DNA of 41,881 bases, from positions 1-41,881 of the forward strand of contig JALHOJ010000023.1 of the NCBI GenBank assembly GCA_022843045.1. Direction: 5' to 3'. The position numbers and the translations under genes were made by a program. How positions within the stretch are numbered: the stretch's first letter is position 1; every line of letters begins with the position of its first letter. The notes beneath the pieces were generated by a model, which saw nothing but the letters and a program-made list of their open reading frames with translations, was not told where the DNA came from and searched no databases. The DNA comes from Phycisphaerales bacterium. Its GTDB lineage: Bacteria; Planctomycetota; Phycisphaerae; Phycisphaerales; UBA1924. Below, piece by piece: positions 25,360-33,983 of the stretch.

Positions 25360-26418
25360 ATGCACGTTCTCGTCACTGGTTCCTCCGGCCTCATCGGCTC
25401 CGAAGCCGTCACGTTCTTCGACGCGATGGGCTGCCGCGTGCTGGGAGTCGACAACAACATGCGGGCCGACTTCTTCGGCGAGAAGGGCGACACCACCGCG
25501 AATCGCCAGCGTCTCGAAGCCCAGTGCCGCAACTTCGAGCACATGACGCTGGACATTCGCAAGCGCCGCGACGTCATGGAGTTGTTCGCAACCCGCCAGA
25601 TTGATCTCGTCATCCACGCCGCAGCCCAGCCCAGCCACGACCTCGCGGCGAAGCGCGTGTTCGATGACTTCGAAGTCAACGCCGGGGGCACGCTGAACCT
25701 TCTGGAAGCCTGCCGCCAGCATCGCGAGCACGCGGTGTTCATTCAGGTCTCCACCAACAAGGTCTACGGCGACACCCCCAACCGCCTGCCGCTTGTGGAA
25801 CTCGCGACGCGATACGACTTCGCCCACCCAGCCCTGCTTGCTGGCATCGATGAATCGCTCTCGATCGACCATACGACGCACTCGCTCTTTGGAGTCTCCA
25901 AGACTGCGGGCGACCTGCTCGCTCAGGAATACGGACGGTACTTTGGCCTGCGCACGGGCGTCTTCCGAGGCGGCTGCCTCACCGGTCCCCAGCACGCGGG
26001 CGTCGAACTGCACGGGTTCCTCAACTACCTCGTGAAGTGCGCCGTCGAAGAGCGCCCGTACACGATCTTCGGCTACAAGGGCAAGCAAGTCCGCGATCAG
26101 ATCCACTGTCATGACGTCGTCAACGCCTTCTGGCACTTCGCTCAGAACCCCCGCCCAGGCGAGGTCTACAACCTGGGAGGCGGCCGCGATAATGCCGCGA
26201 GCCTCCTCGAATGCGTCAACCTCATCCAACTGACCACCGGCACGCGCCCAACCCTGTCCTACGACCCCACCAACCGCATCGGCGACCATATCTGCTACTA
26301 CACCAACATGGCCAAGTTTCGGAGCCATTATCCTGACTGGTACCAGCGGTACTCGCTGGAGCAAATCATCGAGGACGTGGTGCGGGCTCATGCCCACGCC
26401 GGGTTGGGCACGCGATGA
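25360..26418 (+). CDS. NAD-dependent sugar epimerase, CDP-paratose 2-epimerase-like
   Basis: The 352-residue protein is a short-chain dehydrogenase-type epimerase: glycine motif VTGSSGLIGSEA (about 5-16), DNNMRADFFG, LVIHAAAQPSHD, FIQVSTNKVYGD and the closing block VFRGGCLTGPQHAGVELHGF with YTIFGYKGKQVRDQIHCHDV. The pattern is that of the CDP-paratose/tyvelose 2-epimerase branch. In the YxxxK position the sequence is HSLFGVSK, so the usual catalytic Tyr is Phe177 while Lys181 is kept; this branch often has that change. AGGAG sits 5 bases before ATG 25360, which settles the start; the open frame from 25309 was left out. It completes the FkbM operon and probably makes an unusual sugar for the surface glycan. 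Confidence 0.88.
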   Translation: MHVLVTGSSGLIGSEAVTFFDAMGCRVLGVDNNMRADFFGEKGDTTANRQRLEAQCRNFEHMTLDIRKRRDVMELFATRQIDLVIHAAAQPSHDLAAKRVFDDFEVNAGGTLNLLEACRQHREHAVFIQVSTNKVYGDTPNRLPLVELATRYDFAHPALLAGIDESLSIDHTTHSLFGVSKTAGDLLAQEYGRYFGLRTGVFRGGCLTGPQHAGVELHGFLNYLVKCAVEERPYTIFGYKGKQVRDQIHCHDVVNAFWHFAQNPRPGEVYNLGGGRDNAASLLECVNLIQLTTGTRPTLSYDPTNRIGDHICYYTNMAKFRSHYPDWYQRYSLEQIIEDVVRAHAHAGLGTR

Positions 26419-26437
26419 GAATCAGCACCAGACCCTG

Positions 26438-26459
26438 AAACGATACGTTTGCATATACT
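26438..26459 (+). promoter_or_regulatory. Palindrome AAACGATACGTTT with -10 box TATACT
   Basis: The exact inverted repeat AAACG-ATA-CGTTT (26438-26450) is followed by TATACT (26454-26459), a good -10 box; no clear -35 is visible. The 11 bases from 26434 (CCTGAAACGAT) are identical to the start of operator-like site O4 region at 14649. It lies 44 bases before the start of the small membrane protein. Confidence 0.4.
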
Positions 26460-26502
26460 AACTACTCCTGAGGGGTGCCCAAAGCCTCTCTGGGAGATTC
26501 GC

Positions 26503-26865
26503 ATGTCTGCAGCGATGCAACCCGTTTCAAGCCGCTTTGCCCTCGCGCTCCGCTGGGTCGCACGCCTCTCCAGCATCGCCAGCATCAGCCTGATCATCGT
26601 GTTCGCGACCGCAGACCCCAAAGTCCCCCAGCCGCAAGAGTGGCTTCTGCTGGCGCTCTTTCCCATCGGCGTTGTGATCGGCATGGTCGTGGGCTGGTGG
26701 CGCGAACTTGCCGGCGGCCTTATCGGCACCGCCAGTCTCTTCGCCTTCTATGCGGCGTTCCTCGCCAACGGCTACTCGCTGAACAGGGGAGTGTGGTTTG
26801 GCGTGTTCGCACTCCCCGCGATGCTGTTCCTCGCGGCAGGCTTGCTGCAGCGCACCTCGCGGTGA
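26503..26865 (+). CDS. Small membrane protein with about four spans
   Basis: The 120-residue protein has hydrophobic segments at about 21-36 (ARLSSIASISLIIVFA), 46-64 (WLLLALFPIGVVIGMVVGW), 72-90 (GLIGTASLFAFYAAFLANG) and 97-114 (WFGVFALPAMLFLAAGLL). No catalytic motif is visible and I do not recognise a named function. GGAG lies 6 bases before ATG 26503. It stands alone between the epimerase gene and the broken glycosidase, with its own palindrome-bearing promoter. Confidence 0.7.
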   Translation: MSAAMQPVSSRFALALRWVARLSSIASISLIIVFATADPKVPQPQEWLLLALFPIGVVIGMVVGWWRELAGGLIGTASLFAFYAAFLANGYSLNRGVWFGVFALPAMLFLAAGLLQRTSR

Positions 26866-26998
26866 CCCGCCAAGCCTGCCGGCAGACTCCGACGCACTTG
26901 GCTAGGTAGCTCGATCGCTCGTTTGGTCCGTTCTGTCGAGGCTTGGTCATTTCTGGATGACATCGCAACCGATCTAGAGCCACCCTCTATCCTTGCGC

Positions 26999-28245
26999 AT
27001 GAAACTCTCCCTCGCGGTTCTTGCTCTGCTTGCTCCCCTTGCCACAGCGCAGCCGATTCCCGTTGTGCTGACCGGAGAACCGGGCAGCTACACGCTGCTT
27101 CGCGCCGGCAAGCCGTACTTTGTGACTAGCGCGGGCGGTGTCGATCACATCGCTTCGCTCGCGGAGGCTGGGGGCAACTCAGTGCGCACATGGGGGGCGG
27201 ACGACATCACGCCGCTGCTTGACGAAGCCCACAGGCTGAACATGTCGGTCACGGTTGGCATTTGGCTCGAGCATGAGCGGCACAACTTCGACTACGACAA
27301 CGCGGAGATGGTCGCGGCGCAGTTTGAGAAGGCCAAGGCCGCCATCTTGAAGTACAAAGATCACCCGCTGTGCTCATGTGGGGCATCGGCAACGAGATGG
27401 AAGGCGACGGCAACGACGAGGCGATCTGGAATGCCGTCAACGCGATCGCGAAGATGGCGAAGGAGCTCGACCCCAATCACCCCACCATGACTGTGATCGC
27501 GGAGTTGGGAGACAAGGGGCAGAAAGTCAAGAGCATTCATCGCCTGTGCCCCGACATCGACATCATCGGTGTCAACAGTTATGGCGGTGGGCCGAGCGTT
27601 GCGGAGCGTTACAAGAAGTTTGGCGGAACCAAGCCCTTCATGATGACCGAGTTTGGCCCCAACGGCACGTGGGAGATCGGTCGCAACAGCTTCAACGCGC
27701 CGATCGAACCGACCAGCACGCAGAAGGCCGCTGCCTATCGCGCAACCTACGAGAAGTCCGTGATCGCTGCACCCGGCAAGTGCCTGGGCTCCTATGCCTT
27801 CCTGTGGGGCAACAAGATGGAAGCAACCGCCACATGGTTTGGCATGCTGCTGCCCGATGGCACTCGCCTTGCCGCTGCCGAAACCATGAGCGAGTTATGG
27901 ACGGGCAAGCCCCCTGCGAACCGCGTTCCTTTGATCGAGAGCATCGCGTTTGAGGGTGCCGATCGTGTCAAGCGAGGCGATCAGCTCAAAGTCACGCTCA
28001 AGGCAAGCGACCCCGAAAGTGATCCGCTCGTTGCGGAGTGGGTGCTCCTGCGTGAAACCACGCAGTATGAAACTGGCGGTGACTTCATGGCGACGCCCGA
28101 GCAACTCGTTGCCGCAGTGCACGACGCAACGCCTACCGGCGCGACGATTCACGCTCCCGGCCCAGGTATCTACCGCATCTACGCGTACATTCGCGATGGC
28201 AAGGGCGGCGGCGCAACGGCGAACTTGCCCTTGCTTGTGGAGTAA
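26999..28245 (+). pseudogene. Secreted glycosidase, GH2/GH5-type barrel, broken by one-base frameshift
   Basis: The first frame (from ATG 26999) gives a signal peptide MKLSLAVLALLAPLATAQP and a barrel start (AGKPYFVTSAGGVDHIASLA, GGNSVRTWGADD, VTVGIWLEHERH), ending in KYKDHPL. The rest of the protein continues in another frame from about 27370: LMWGIGNEMEG, then IDIIGVNSYGGG, MMTEFGPNGTWE and FLWGNKMEATATWFGM, with a beta-sandwich tail. The catalytic Glu residues (GNE and TEFG) are both intact in the second frame. Near 27370 the DNA reads CTGTGCTCATG where CTGGTGCTCATG would restore the frame, so one G seems to be missing. Joined, it would be about 415 residues. It may be a real pseudogene or a sequencing error. 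Its sequence suits a beta-glycosidase for the same glucan locus. Confidence 0.8.
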
Positions 28246-28301
28246 CTCGTTGGTTGGGCGGATGGATGTCGCCCTCGCGTGTGTTCCGGCGCAACGTTTC
28301 G

Positions 28302-28555
28302 GGCACCCACTTGGAGAACGGATACGTCGAGAGCTTCAACGGCAAGCTGCGCGATGAGCTGCTTGACGGAGAGATCTTGTACTCGCTGAAGCAGGCAATG
28401 TACTGATCAAATCATCGCGCCGGCATCACAACCCGGTGCGCCCGCACACCTCGCTGGGCTACCGGCCCCCACCACCCGAACCGCCCGTTGCTGTTGCGAT
28501 CTCCGCTTCGCTGCGGTCTGACCAGCAGCGGGCAGTGGCAGCGACTCTCAGATAG
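28302..28555 (+). pseudogene. IS3-family transposase OrfB, C-terminal remnant
   Basis: Reading from 28302 gives GTHLENGYVESFNGKLRDEL and LDGEILYSLKQAMY, then a stop; one frame over, from 28403, it continues LIKSSRRHHNPVRPHTSLGY and RPPPPEPPVAVAISA to a TAG at 28555. This is the end of an IS3-family integrase (rve) domain with a frameshift near 28400; the final catalytic Glu lies in VESFNG. The start of the gene is missing. It is followed by a terminal inverted repeat at 28573-28584. Confidence 0.88.
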
Positions 28556-28572
28556 AATGCGGAAGGCCAATC

Positions 28573-28584
28573 GGGGGAAGGTCA
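28573..28584 (+). repeat. Right terminal inverted repeat of the IS3-family element
   Basis: GGGGGAAGGTCA is the exact reverse complement of TGACCTTCCCCC, which begins the left-end copy at 30355 (minus strand); the 41264 copy differs at one base. IS3-family elements end in TG...CA, as here. It lies 17 bases after the transposase stop. Confidence 0.75.
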
Positions 28585-28710
28585 TGTGTCTAGCGGTGTT
28601 CGTCTCATCCCACTGCTTGGGCCGTGGGCGGGACACCGGCGACTGGTTGGGAGTTTGGTCTCATCGCTCCAGTTCCATCGCACCAGTCTCAATGCTCCAG
28701 AGGAGGATTC

Positions 28711-29952
28711 ATGCGCGGAAACTCATACATCCGTGGGCTCGGCTCACTCTTCCTGGTGCTGGGCCTGCTTCAGGCTTCCTGCGCATCGACCAGTCGCGTC
28801 GCGGCCGTCCCCGCTGATCTCGCCGACAAGGCCACGGTGCTCGGCACGCCGGGTGTCCGTTCGTGGGAGTCCACGCTGAGCGACGAATTCATGGCAAGCC
28901 TTGCTGCCTCCGCGAAGCGTGAGATGGAACTCCGGCACGAGGCGGGAGAGACCGGCCCGCTTCCGCCGGCGTACTACCTGGCGATCTCCGGAGGCGGGGC
29001 CGACGGCGCGTACGGCGCTGGCCTCCTCTGCGGCTGGAGCCAGACCGGCACCAGGCCGGAGTTCAAGCTGGTCACGGGGATCAGCACCGGTGCGCTGACG
29101 GCTCCGTTCGCGTACCTCGGGCCCAAGTACGACAAGAAGCTCCGAGAGGTGTACACCTCGGTCACGACCGAGGACATCGCCGACTCGCGGTGGATGTTGG
29201 CGGCCATCTTTAATGACGCGCTGATGGACACCTCTCCCCTCGGACGCCTGCTCGACAAGGTGGTCGACGACGAGATGCTCGCGGACATCGCCAAGGAGCA
29301 CGCCAAGGGGCGTCTGCTCCTGATTTCGACGACGAACCTCGACGCGGGGCGAGCGATGATCTGGGACATCGGTGCGATCGCTTCCAAGGGCACGCCCGAG
29401 GCCCGCAAGCTGATCCGCAGGATTCTGATCGCGTCGGCATCGATTCCCGCCGCGTTCCCTCCGGTCATGATCGATGTCGAGGCCGATGGCAAGAAGTTCC
29501 AGGAGATGCATGTTGACGGCGGCGCGACCGCCCAGGTGTTCCTCTATCCGCCGACGTTCCGTCTGCGTTCGGTCACGGCCGCCCAGAACATCGAGCGTCA
29601 GCGGCACGCGTACGTGATACGCAACGCAAGGCTCGACTCGAGCTGGGCCGATGTGCAGCGCAACACCCTGTCAATCGCCGGCCGCGCCATCAGCGCCCTG
29701 ATCCAATCCCAGGGCGTGGGCGACCTCTACCGGATCTTCATGATTACCAAGCGAGATGGTGTGGACTTCAACCTGACCTGGATTCCCAAGGAGTTCAACG
29801 CCGTGCCGAAGGAGGACTTCGATCCGGTGTACATGAGCAAACTCTTTGACGTCGGCTACAAGGCTGCGGTCGAAGGCACCGCCTGGTCCAAGCGTCCGCC
29901 GGGGTGGGTGGAAGATGAACCATCGCAGACTTCCGCCACGCCTGCGCAATAG
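28711..29952 (+). CDS. Patatin-like phospholipase, probable lipoprotein
   Basis: The 413-residue protein has a signal sequence ending LLQASCAS, so lipid attachment at the Cys is likely although the -3 residue is Gln rather than Leu. The patatin core follows: oxyanion loop SGGGADGAYGAG (about 93-104), nucleophile in TGISTGALTAP (Ser125), and the dyad Asp in VDGGATAQ (Asp269). It should hydrolyse acyl bonds of phospholipids in the envelope. AGAGGAGG sits 4 bases before ATG 28711, which fixes the start; the longer frame from 28624 was dropped. It lies just after the right end of the IS3-family element and may have been moved with it. Confidence 0.9.
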   Translation: MRGNSYIRGLGSLFLVLGLLQASCASTSRVAAVPADLADKATVLGTPGVRSWESTLSDEFMASLAASAKREMELRHEAGETGPLPPAYYLAISGGGADGAYGAGLLCGWSQTGTRPEFKLVTGISTGALTAPFAYLGPKYDKKLREVYTSVTTEDIADSRWMLAAIFNDALMDTSPLGRLLDKVVDDEMLADIAKEHAKGRLLLISTTNLDAGRAMIWDIGAIASKGTPEARKLIRRILIASASIPAAFPPVMIDVEADGKKFQEMHVDGGATAQVFLYPPTFRLRSVTAAQNIERQRHAYVIRNARLDSSWADVQRNTLSIAGRAISALIQSQGVGDLYRIFMITKRDGVDFNLTWIPKEFNAVPKEDFDPVYMSKLFDVGYKAAVEGTAWSKRPPGWVEDEPSQTSATPAQ

Positions 29953-29987
29953 GGCCAGGCTGCCGGCGAAGATCGGTGGGTACCACC

Positions 29988-30012
29988 TGGCCACGGTGAG
30001 AGTTGAACTCAC
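29988..30012 (-). other. tRNA-like 3' fragment (possible attachment-site scar)
   Basis: On the minus strand GTGAG-TTCAACT-CTCAC is a perfect T-arm with a normal T-loop, followed by CGTGGCC and A, which would fit the 3' acceptor strand plus discriminator of a tRNA. No matching 5' acceptor (GGCCACG), D-arm or anticodon arm is seen upstream, so at most it is the 3' part of a tRNA gene, as left by tRNA-directed integration. It interrupts the DUF2924 reading frame's family similarity. The resemblance could be chance. Confidence 0.3.
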
Positions 30013-30049
30013 ACGCCCGCGGGCCGGGCTGCGACGGAGAGGTGTACGA

Positions 30050-30286
30050 GCCGGGTGCCATCGTGCGGATCTCGGCATCGTCGGCCAGTGAAGCCGCCCG
30101 CTGGCTGGCCCGTTCGGAAAGATCACCCTCCGCGTCGCCCTGCATCCGCCAGCAGATCCGCTTGATCAGGGACGGGCGGTTGTTGCAGCGCGTCGTCTCC
30201 CCGAAGACCTCGTCGTACTTGGCGCGAAGCCGCGGCGTGGTGAGCGTCCCGGGACGTTTGAGTTCCGCGTAGATGTTCATCGCCAT
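30050..30286 (-). pseudogene. DUF2924 protein fragment
   Basis: The translation MNIYAELKRPGTLTTPRLRA, KYDEVFGETTRCNNRPSLIK and RICWRMQGDAEGDLSERASQ matches the first two thirds of DUF2924 proteins, small proteins often coded next to serine recombinases in phages and mobile elements. After DDAEIRTMAPG the similarity stops; the frame stays open to 29795 but the sequence there is unlike the family and runs into the patatin gene. ATG 30286 has GGAGGAT 8 bases upstream, inside a 66-base copy of the IS3-family left end, so the fragment is placed directly behind IS transcription and translation signals. No recombinase gene is present in the window. Confidence 0.65.
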
Positions 30287-30289
30287 GAT

Positions 30290-30355
30290 CCAGATCCTCC
30301 TGATCCACGCCAGAGTCTCAAGACAGGCGCGGTCTGTGTTCAGGGGGGAAGGTCA
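30290..30355 (-). repeat. Left end of the IS3-family element, copy A
   Basis: Read on the minus strand from 30355, it begins TGACCTTCCCCCCTGAACAC and ends GGCGTGGATCAGGAGGATC, and matches 56 of 66 bases of the copy at 41264-41329 (plus strand). The region includes the terminal repeat and the ribosome site of the OrfA gene. Here it precedes the DUF2924 fragment instead of OrfA. Confidence 0.8.
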
Positions 30356-30607
30356 CTGACAGCCGTCCCTCTCCACGGTCGTCACGAACGCAGTCTCCGT
30401 TTGCTTCTCAAATGTGGCGAAAGGTTGGCCTTACTCTCGCCACTTCTTGCCCATGACCTAGACCCGATCGATCCAGACCAGAGCCTCAAGCTCCGGCTGG
30501 ATGCAGTTGACCTGCCCCCTCAACCCGACCGAGCCCCGATGTGCTCTGACAAGGGCAGCTGCGTGATGCCCGGATCTGCACTCCCGCGAGAACTCGGCAC
30601 GCTCCAA

Positions 30608-32275
30608 TTACGGGCTGGTGGGCGGGAGCAGCATGACGATCCAGTTCCGGTTGATGTACACGGTGGGGTCGTTGCCGGTATTCTGGATCCGGATCTGGAT
30701 GAAGTCGGGGCCCGAGATTCGCGCCGACGCCAGAACATCGAATGACTCGAGCCTGGCCACGGGATTGACGATGACTCCCATGCCAGCTCTGGCGCCCGGA
30801 GCGGAGAGGTTGAACTCGATCCAACCACCGGCGCTGACCGTCCGAAGCGTTGGGTCGAAGACCTGTTGAACGATCGGTGCCGAGTTCATGACAGAGCCAT
30901 CGTCGAACCGGATCGACGGAGCGAACAAGTTTCCACCGACCCTGACGTCTCCACCGAGTCGGTTGAGCCGCAGCGTTGACGCCACGCCGCTTGTGGTTTG
31001 CGAGCTGATCTCGTCAGTGTCCAAGACTAGCGACTGGCCGTTGGTCGCGCCCACTCGGATGAACCCGCTGTTAGGTGAGCTTGACGCTTCCGGACCGCTG
31101 TAGACCTGAAGCGCTCCGCCCGGCTGAGCCTGCTGGTTGCCGCCGATGATCACGCTTCCGCCGAAGGGGTTGATTTGCAGGTCCTGCCAGGTCTGGAAAG
31201 CGGCGTCGTTGGATCCGATTGTTGCACGACCCGCCAGTTCACCCATGACTACTGCGAACGCTGCGCCACTTGCGGCGACGCCCCCCTTCCACTGTCCAGC
31301 CCCACCCGCGAGGTGCATTCGGAAGTTGTTGGATGGAACCGTCCCGACCCCGATGCGGTCGTTGAAGGATGTGAGTCCTGAGAACGTGTTGGTACCTGTG
31401 AACGTGTTGGAGCCGACGAAGGTCTGGCTGGCGGTGCGATACGCGACGTTCGTGGGGAGTTGCAATTCCGAGAGCACGCCGCTGTTGATGTTGGATGCGT
31501 TGAGGTTGGTAAGCCCGGCGCCGTTTCCGAGGAATGAGTTGGTCGGGTTGTTGAACAGGTTCGCGCCAGAGAAGACGTTGGTTCCGCTGAAGGTCTGGCT
31601 CCCGCTGCGCAGCGCGACGTTGGCTGAGAGCCGCGCGTCGGGGATGGTGCCGCTCGCGATACTCGATGCGTTGAGCCCGGTGAGACCAGCGCCATTCCCG
31701 AGAAACGTGTTATTGGAGTTGTTGAAGGAGTTCGCCCCGCTGAAGGTCTGGCTCGCGGTCCGAAGCGGGATGTTGCTCGACAGCGCCGTGTCAGGGAGGG
31801 TCCCCGTCAATCCACCGGCATCCCGGAGTTGCTCGGGCGTGAGGCCACCGACCCTCCCCGCGTCGGCGGCGAATGCGGCGTAGGGCGCCACGGTGATTTC
31901 CTGACGCGGCGAGAGCACCTGATAGGTGCCGCCGCCATCCGGGGTGCGAACCGAGATCTCAACCCAGCGGCGTTGTCCGTTGAACGCGCCCGGGCCAAAC
32001 TCGTCGCCGGAGTTGAGGAGCACCGAGAAGCGGCCGGCGGCAACGTTCACGCCCACGGCCTGCAGCGCTGCGCCAATCTGGCTACCGCCGCTCTCGGCGG
32101 TCCAGAGCGTGAAGCGGAGATCGGCGGCTCCCTCGACGGGCGTTCCAGAATTCCGCAGCTCACCCTGGTAGGTAAAGCCGCGGGACATGGGCTGAGCGTG
32201 CACAGAGCTGGCGGATTCGGCAAAGATCATCAGCGCCAGGGCGATGCGCGTGACGGGGCGATGGCTACGAAGCAT
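30608..32275 (-). CDS. Secreted FTYQGEL protein with fibre-like repeats
   Basis: The 555-residue protein has a signal peptide (ALALMIFAESASSVHAQ), then GFTYQGELRNSGTPVEG, DLRFTLWTAESGG, RWVEISVRTPDGGG and SPRQEITVAPYAAFAADA. The middle has repeats of the form SQTFSGxNxFxNxxNxFLGNGAGLTxLNAS followed by SGTIPDARLSANVALR, a pattern like phage tail-fibre and other trimeric beta-helical fibres. The end has a beta-rich cap (GGWIEFNLSAPGARAGMGVI). Its neighbour at 32343-33833 is a close paralogue on the same strand, 67 bases upstream, so they are a tandem pair. Start ATG 32275 has GAGGAAA 4 bases upstream. Role unknown; probably a surface or extracellular fibre. Confidence 0.82.
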   Translation of the reverse strand: MLRSHRPVTRIALALMIFAESASSVHAQPMSRGFTYQGELRNSGTPVEGAADLRFTLWTAESGGSQIGAALQAVGVNVAAGRFSVLLNSGDEFGPGAFNGQRRWVEISVRTPDGGGTYQVLSPRQEITVAPYAAFAADAGRVGGLTPEQLRDAGGLTGTLPDTALSSNIPLRTASQTFSGANSFNNSNNTFLGNGAGLTGLNASSIASGTIPDARLSANVALRSGSQTFSGTNVFSGANLFNNPTNSFLGNGAGLTNLNASNINSGVLSELQLPTNVAYRTASQTFVGSNTFTGTNTFSGLTSFNDRIGVGTVPSNNFRMHLAGGAGQWKGGVAASGAAFAVVMGELAGRATIGSNDAAFQTWQDLQINPFGGSVIIGGNQQAQPGGALQVYSGPEASSSPNSGFIRVGATNGQSLVLDTDEISSQTTSGVASTLRLNRLGGDVRVGGNLFAPSIRFDDGSVMNSAPIVQQVFDPTLRTVSAGGWIEFNLSAPGARAGMGVIVNPVARLESFDVLASARISGPDFIQIRIQNTGNDPTVYINRNWIVMLLPPTSP

Positions 32276-32342
32276 GCGTTTCCTCTATTGGTTGGGACGA
32301 GTGAATTCTCGCGGGGCCGCACGTGCGCTCGGCACGGTCTGA

Positions 32343-33833
32343 TCAGGGGCTGGCGCGCGGGATCAACGTCACGATCCAGGTCCGGTCGAGATAGACGCTG
32401 TCGCTGGTGCTGTTGCTCTGGATCCGGACCGTGACGATGCCGGTGCTTGAGACTCGCGCGAATGCCAGGACATCGAACGGCTCAAGCGACTGCGTCGGGC
32501 TCACGAACACGCCCATGCCGACCGCCGCATTGGGAACGCCAAGCGTGAACGTGTTGGAACCTCCGGCGGGCACGGTGATCAAGCCCGGCTTGAGGACCTC
32601 CCGAACGACAGGAGCGGCGGTCATCACCGAGTTGTTGGATTGGAACCGAATCTCCGGCACGACGACGCTGCCCCCCTCCGAGTTCAGGTACAGGTCGGCG
32701 GGAAGGCCGTTTATGCGGGCCATGATGTCGTCATCATCGATGACGATATTGCTGTCGGACACGCGGCCAGCCATCAGGTATCCGCCGCCGGCGAGGCTCG
32801 CAGCCTCGCCGCTGGCGATGTGGAGCGTGCCCTGCGACAGCGTCGGCGCTCCGCCGCCGATCACGACCCGTCCACCGAAGGGATTGATCGAGAGGTCCCG
32901 CCACTGCGTGAAGGCCGCATCGTTGGAGCCGATCGTTGCACGCCCGCCCAGCTCACCCAGCACCACCGCGAGCGACGAACCGCTTGCGGCGATTCCGCCC
33001 TTCCACTGCCCCGAGCCGCCCGCGAGGTGCATGCGGAAGTTGTTGGACGGCGATGTGCCCACGCCGATCCGGTCGTTGAAGGTCGCCAGGCCCGCGAACG
33101 TGTTGGTCCCGGTGAAGGCCTGACTCGCGTTGCGGAGGGCCACGTTCGGTGAAAGCCGCGCATCGGCGAGGACCCCGGCGGTGACGGCGCTGGCGTTGAG
33201 ATCCTCAAGCCCGGCTCCGTTTCCAGAGTGCGTTCCGAAGTGCGCGCCCGTGAAGATGTTCCCTGGGTTGCTGAAGAAGCTCAGGCCGGAGAAGGCGTTG
33301 GTCGTCGACAGCCGGGGCACGCTCGTCGGGAGGGCAGCATCGGGCAGCGTGCCGGTCAGGGCGGCCGCGTTGCGCAGGTCCGCGGCAGACTGGCCCCCGA
33401 CCGTCCCCGCGTCGGCGGCGAACGCCGCGTGGGGCGCCACCGTCAGTTCCTGGCGCGGTGAGAGCATCTGGTACCCGCCTGCGCCGCCCGGAGTGCGGAC
33501 CGAGATCTCGATCCAGCGCCGTTGCCCGTTGAAAGCCCCAGGGCCAAACTCGTTGCCGGAGTTCAGCAGCACCGAGAAACGCCCGTCGGAGATGTTCACC
33601 CCCAGGGCCTGCAGCGCTCCGCCAATCTGGCTGCCGCCGCTCTGGGCCGTCCAGAGCGTGAAGAGCACGTCCGCAGAACCGTTGAAGGGCGTGTCCGAAC
33701 TGCGCAGCTCACCCTGATACGTGAAACCGCTTGAGATTGGCTGTGAGAACGCCGAACCCGCGGCTCCAGCGAGGGCGAACAAGGCAGTGGCGACGCGTCC
33801 GAGGGGGGCGAAGGGGGGATGGACTCTGGGCAT
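32343..33833 (-). CDS. Secreted FTYQGEL protein, paralogue
   Basis: The 496-residue protein has a signal peptide (VATALFALAGAAGSAFSQ) and the same domain order as the next gene: GFTYQGELRSSDTPFNG, SPRQELTVAPHAAFAADA, LTGTLPDAALPTSVPRLSTT, NAFSGLSFFSNPGNIFTGAH and ITVPAGGSNTFTLGVPNAAV. It has fewer repeats than its neighbours. ATG 33833 has GGAGAA 7 bases upstream; the extension to 33875 was dropped. The gene is divergent from the second ECF sigma gene with 150 bases between, as the gene at 1-179 is from the first sigma gene. That suggests the sigma factor controls these proteins. Confidence 0.82.
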   Translation of the reverse strand: MPRVHPPFAPLGRVATALFALAGAAGSAFSQPISSGFTYQGELRSSDTPFNGSADVLFTLWTAQSGGSQIGGALQALGVNISDGRFSVLLNSGNEFGPGAFNGQRRWIEISVRTPGGAGGYQMLSPRQELTVAPHAAFAADAGTVGGQSAADLRNAAALTGTLPDAALPTSVPRLSTTNAFSGLSFFSNPGNIFTGAHFGTHSGNGAGLEDLNASAVTAGVLADARLSPNVALRNASQAFTGTNTFAGLATFNDRIGVGTSPSNNFRMHLAGGSGQWKGGIAASGSSLAVVLGELGGRATIGSNDAAFTQWRDLSINPFGGRVVIGGGAPTLSQGTLHIASGEAASLAGGGYLMAGRVSDSNIVIDDDDIMARINGLPADLYLNSEGGSVVVPEIRFQSNNSVMTAAPVVREVLKPGLITVPAGGSNTFTLGVPNAAVGMGVFVSPTQSLEPFDVLAFARVSSTGIVTVRIQSNSTSDSVYLDRTWIVTLIPRASP

Positions 33834-33983
33834 CGGTCTTCTCCGGGGCTCTGAGCTCAGCGGGGTTGTGAGCACAACAGGCCTCTGTCCTCAGAAACAC
33901 GTTCCACCACGCCGGTGCGACAGATGACGCGACGAATTTCAGCGCTTTTGGAGAACCTGCGTACAGTCTGCGGAGGTCAAACG

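Noticed and set aside
29795..30126. C-terminal extension of the DUF2924 frame
   Set aside because: The sequence after DDAEIR is unlike the family and overlaps the patatin gene on the other strand.
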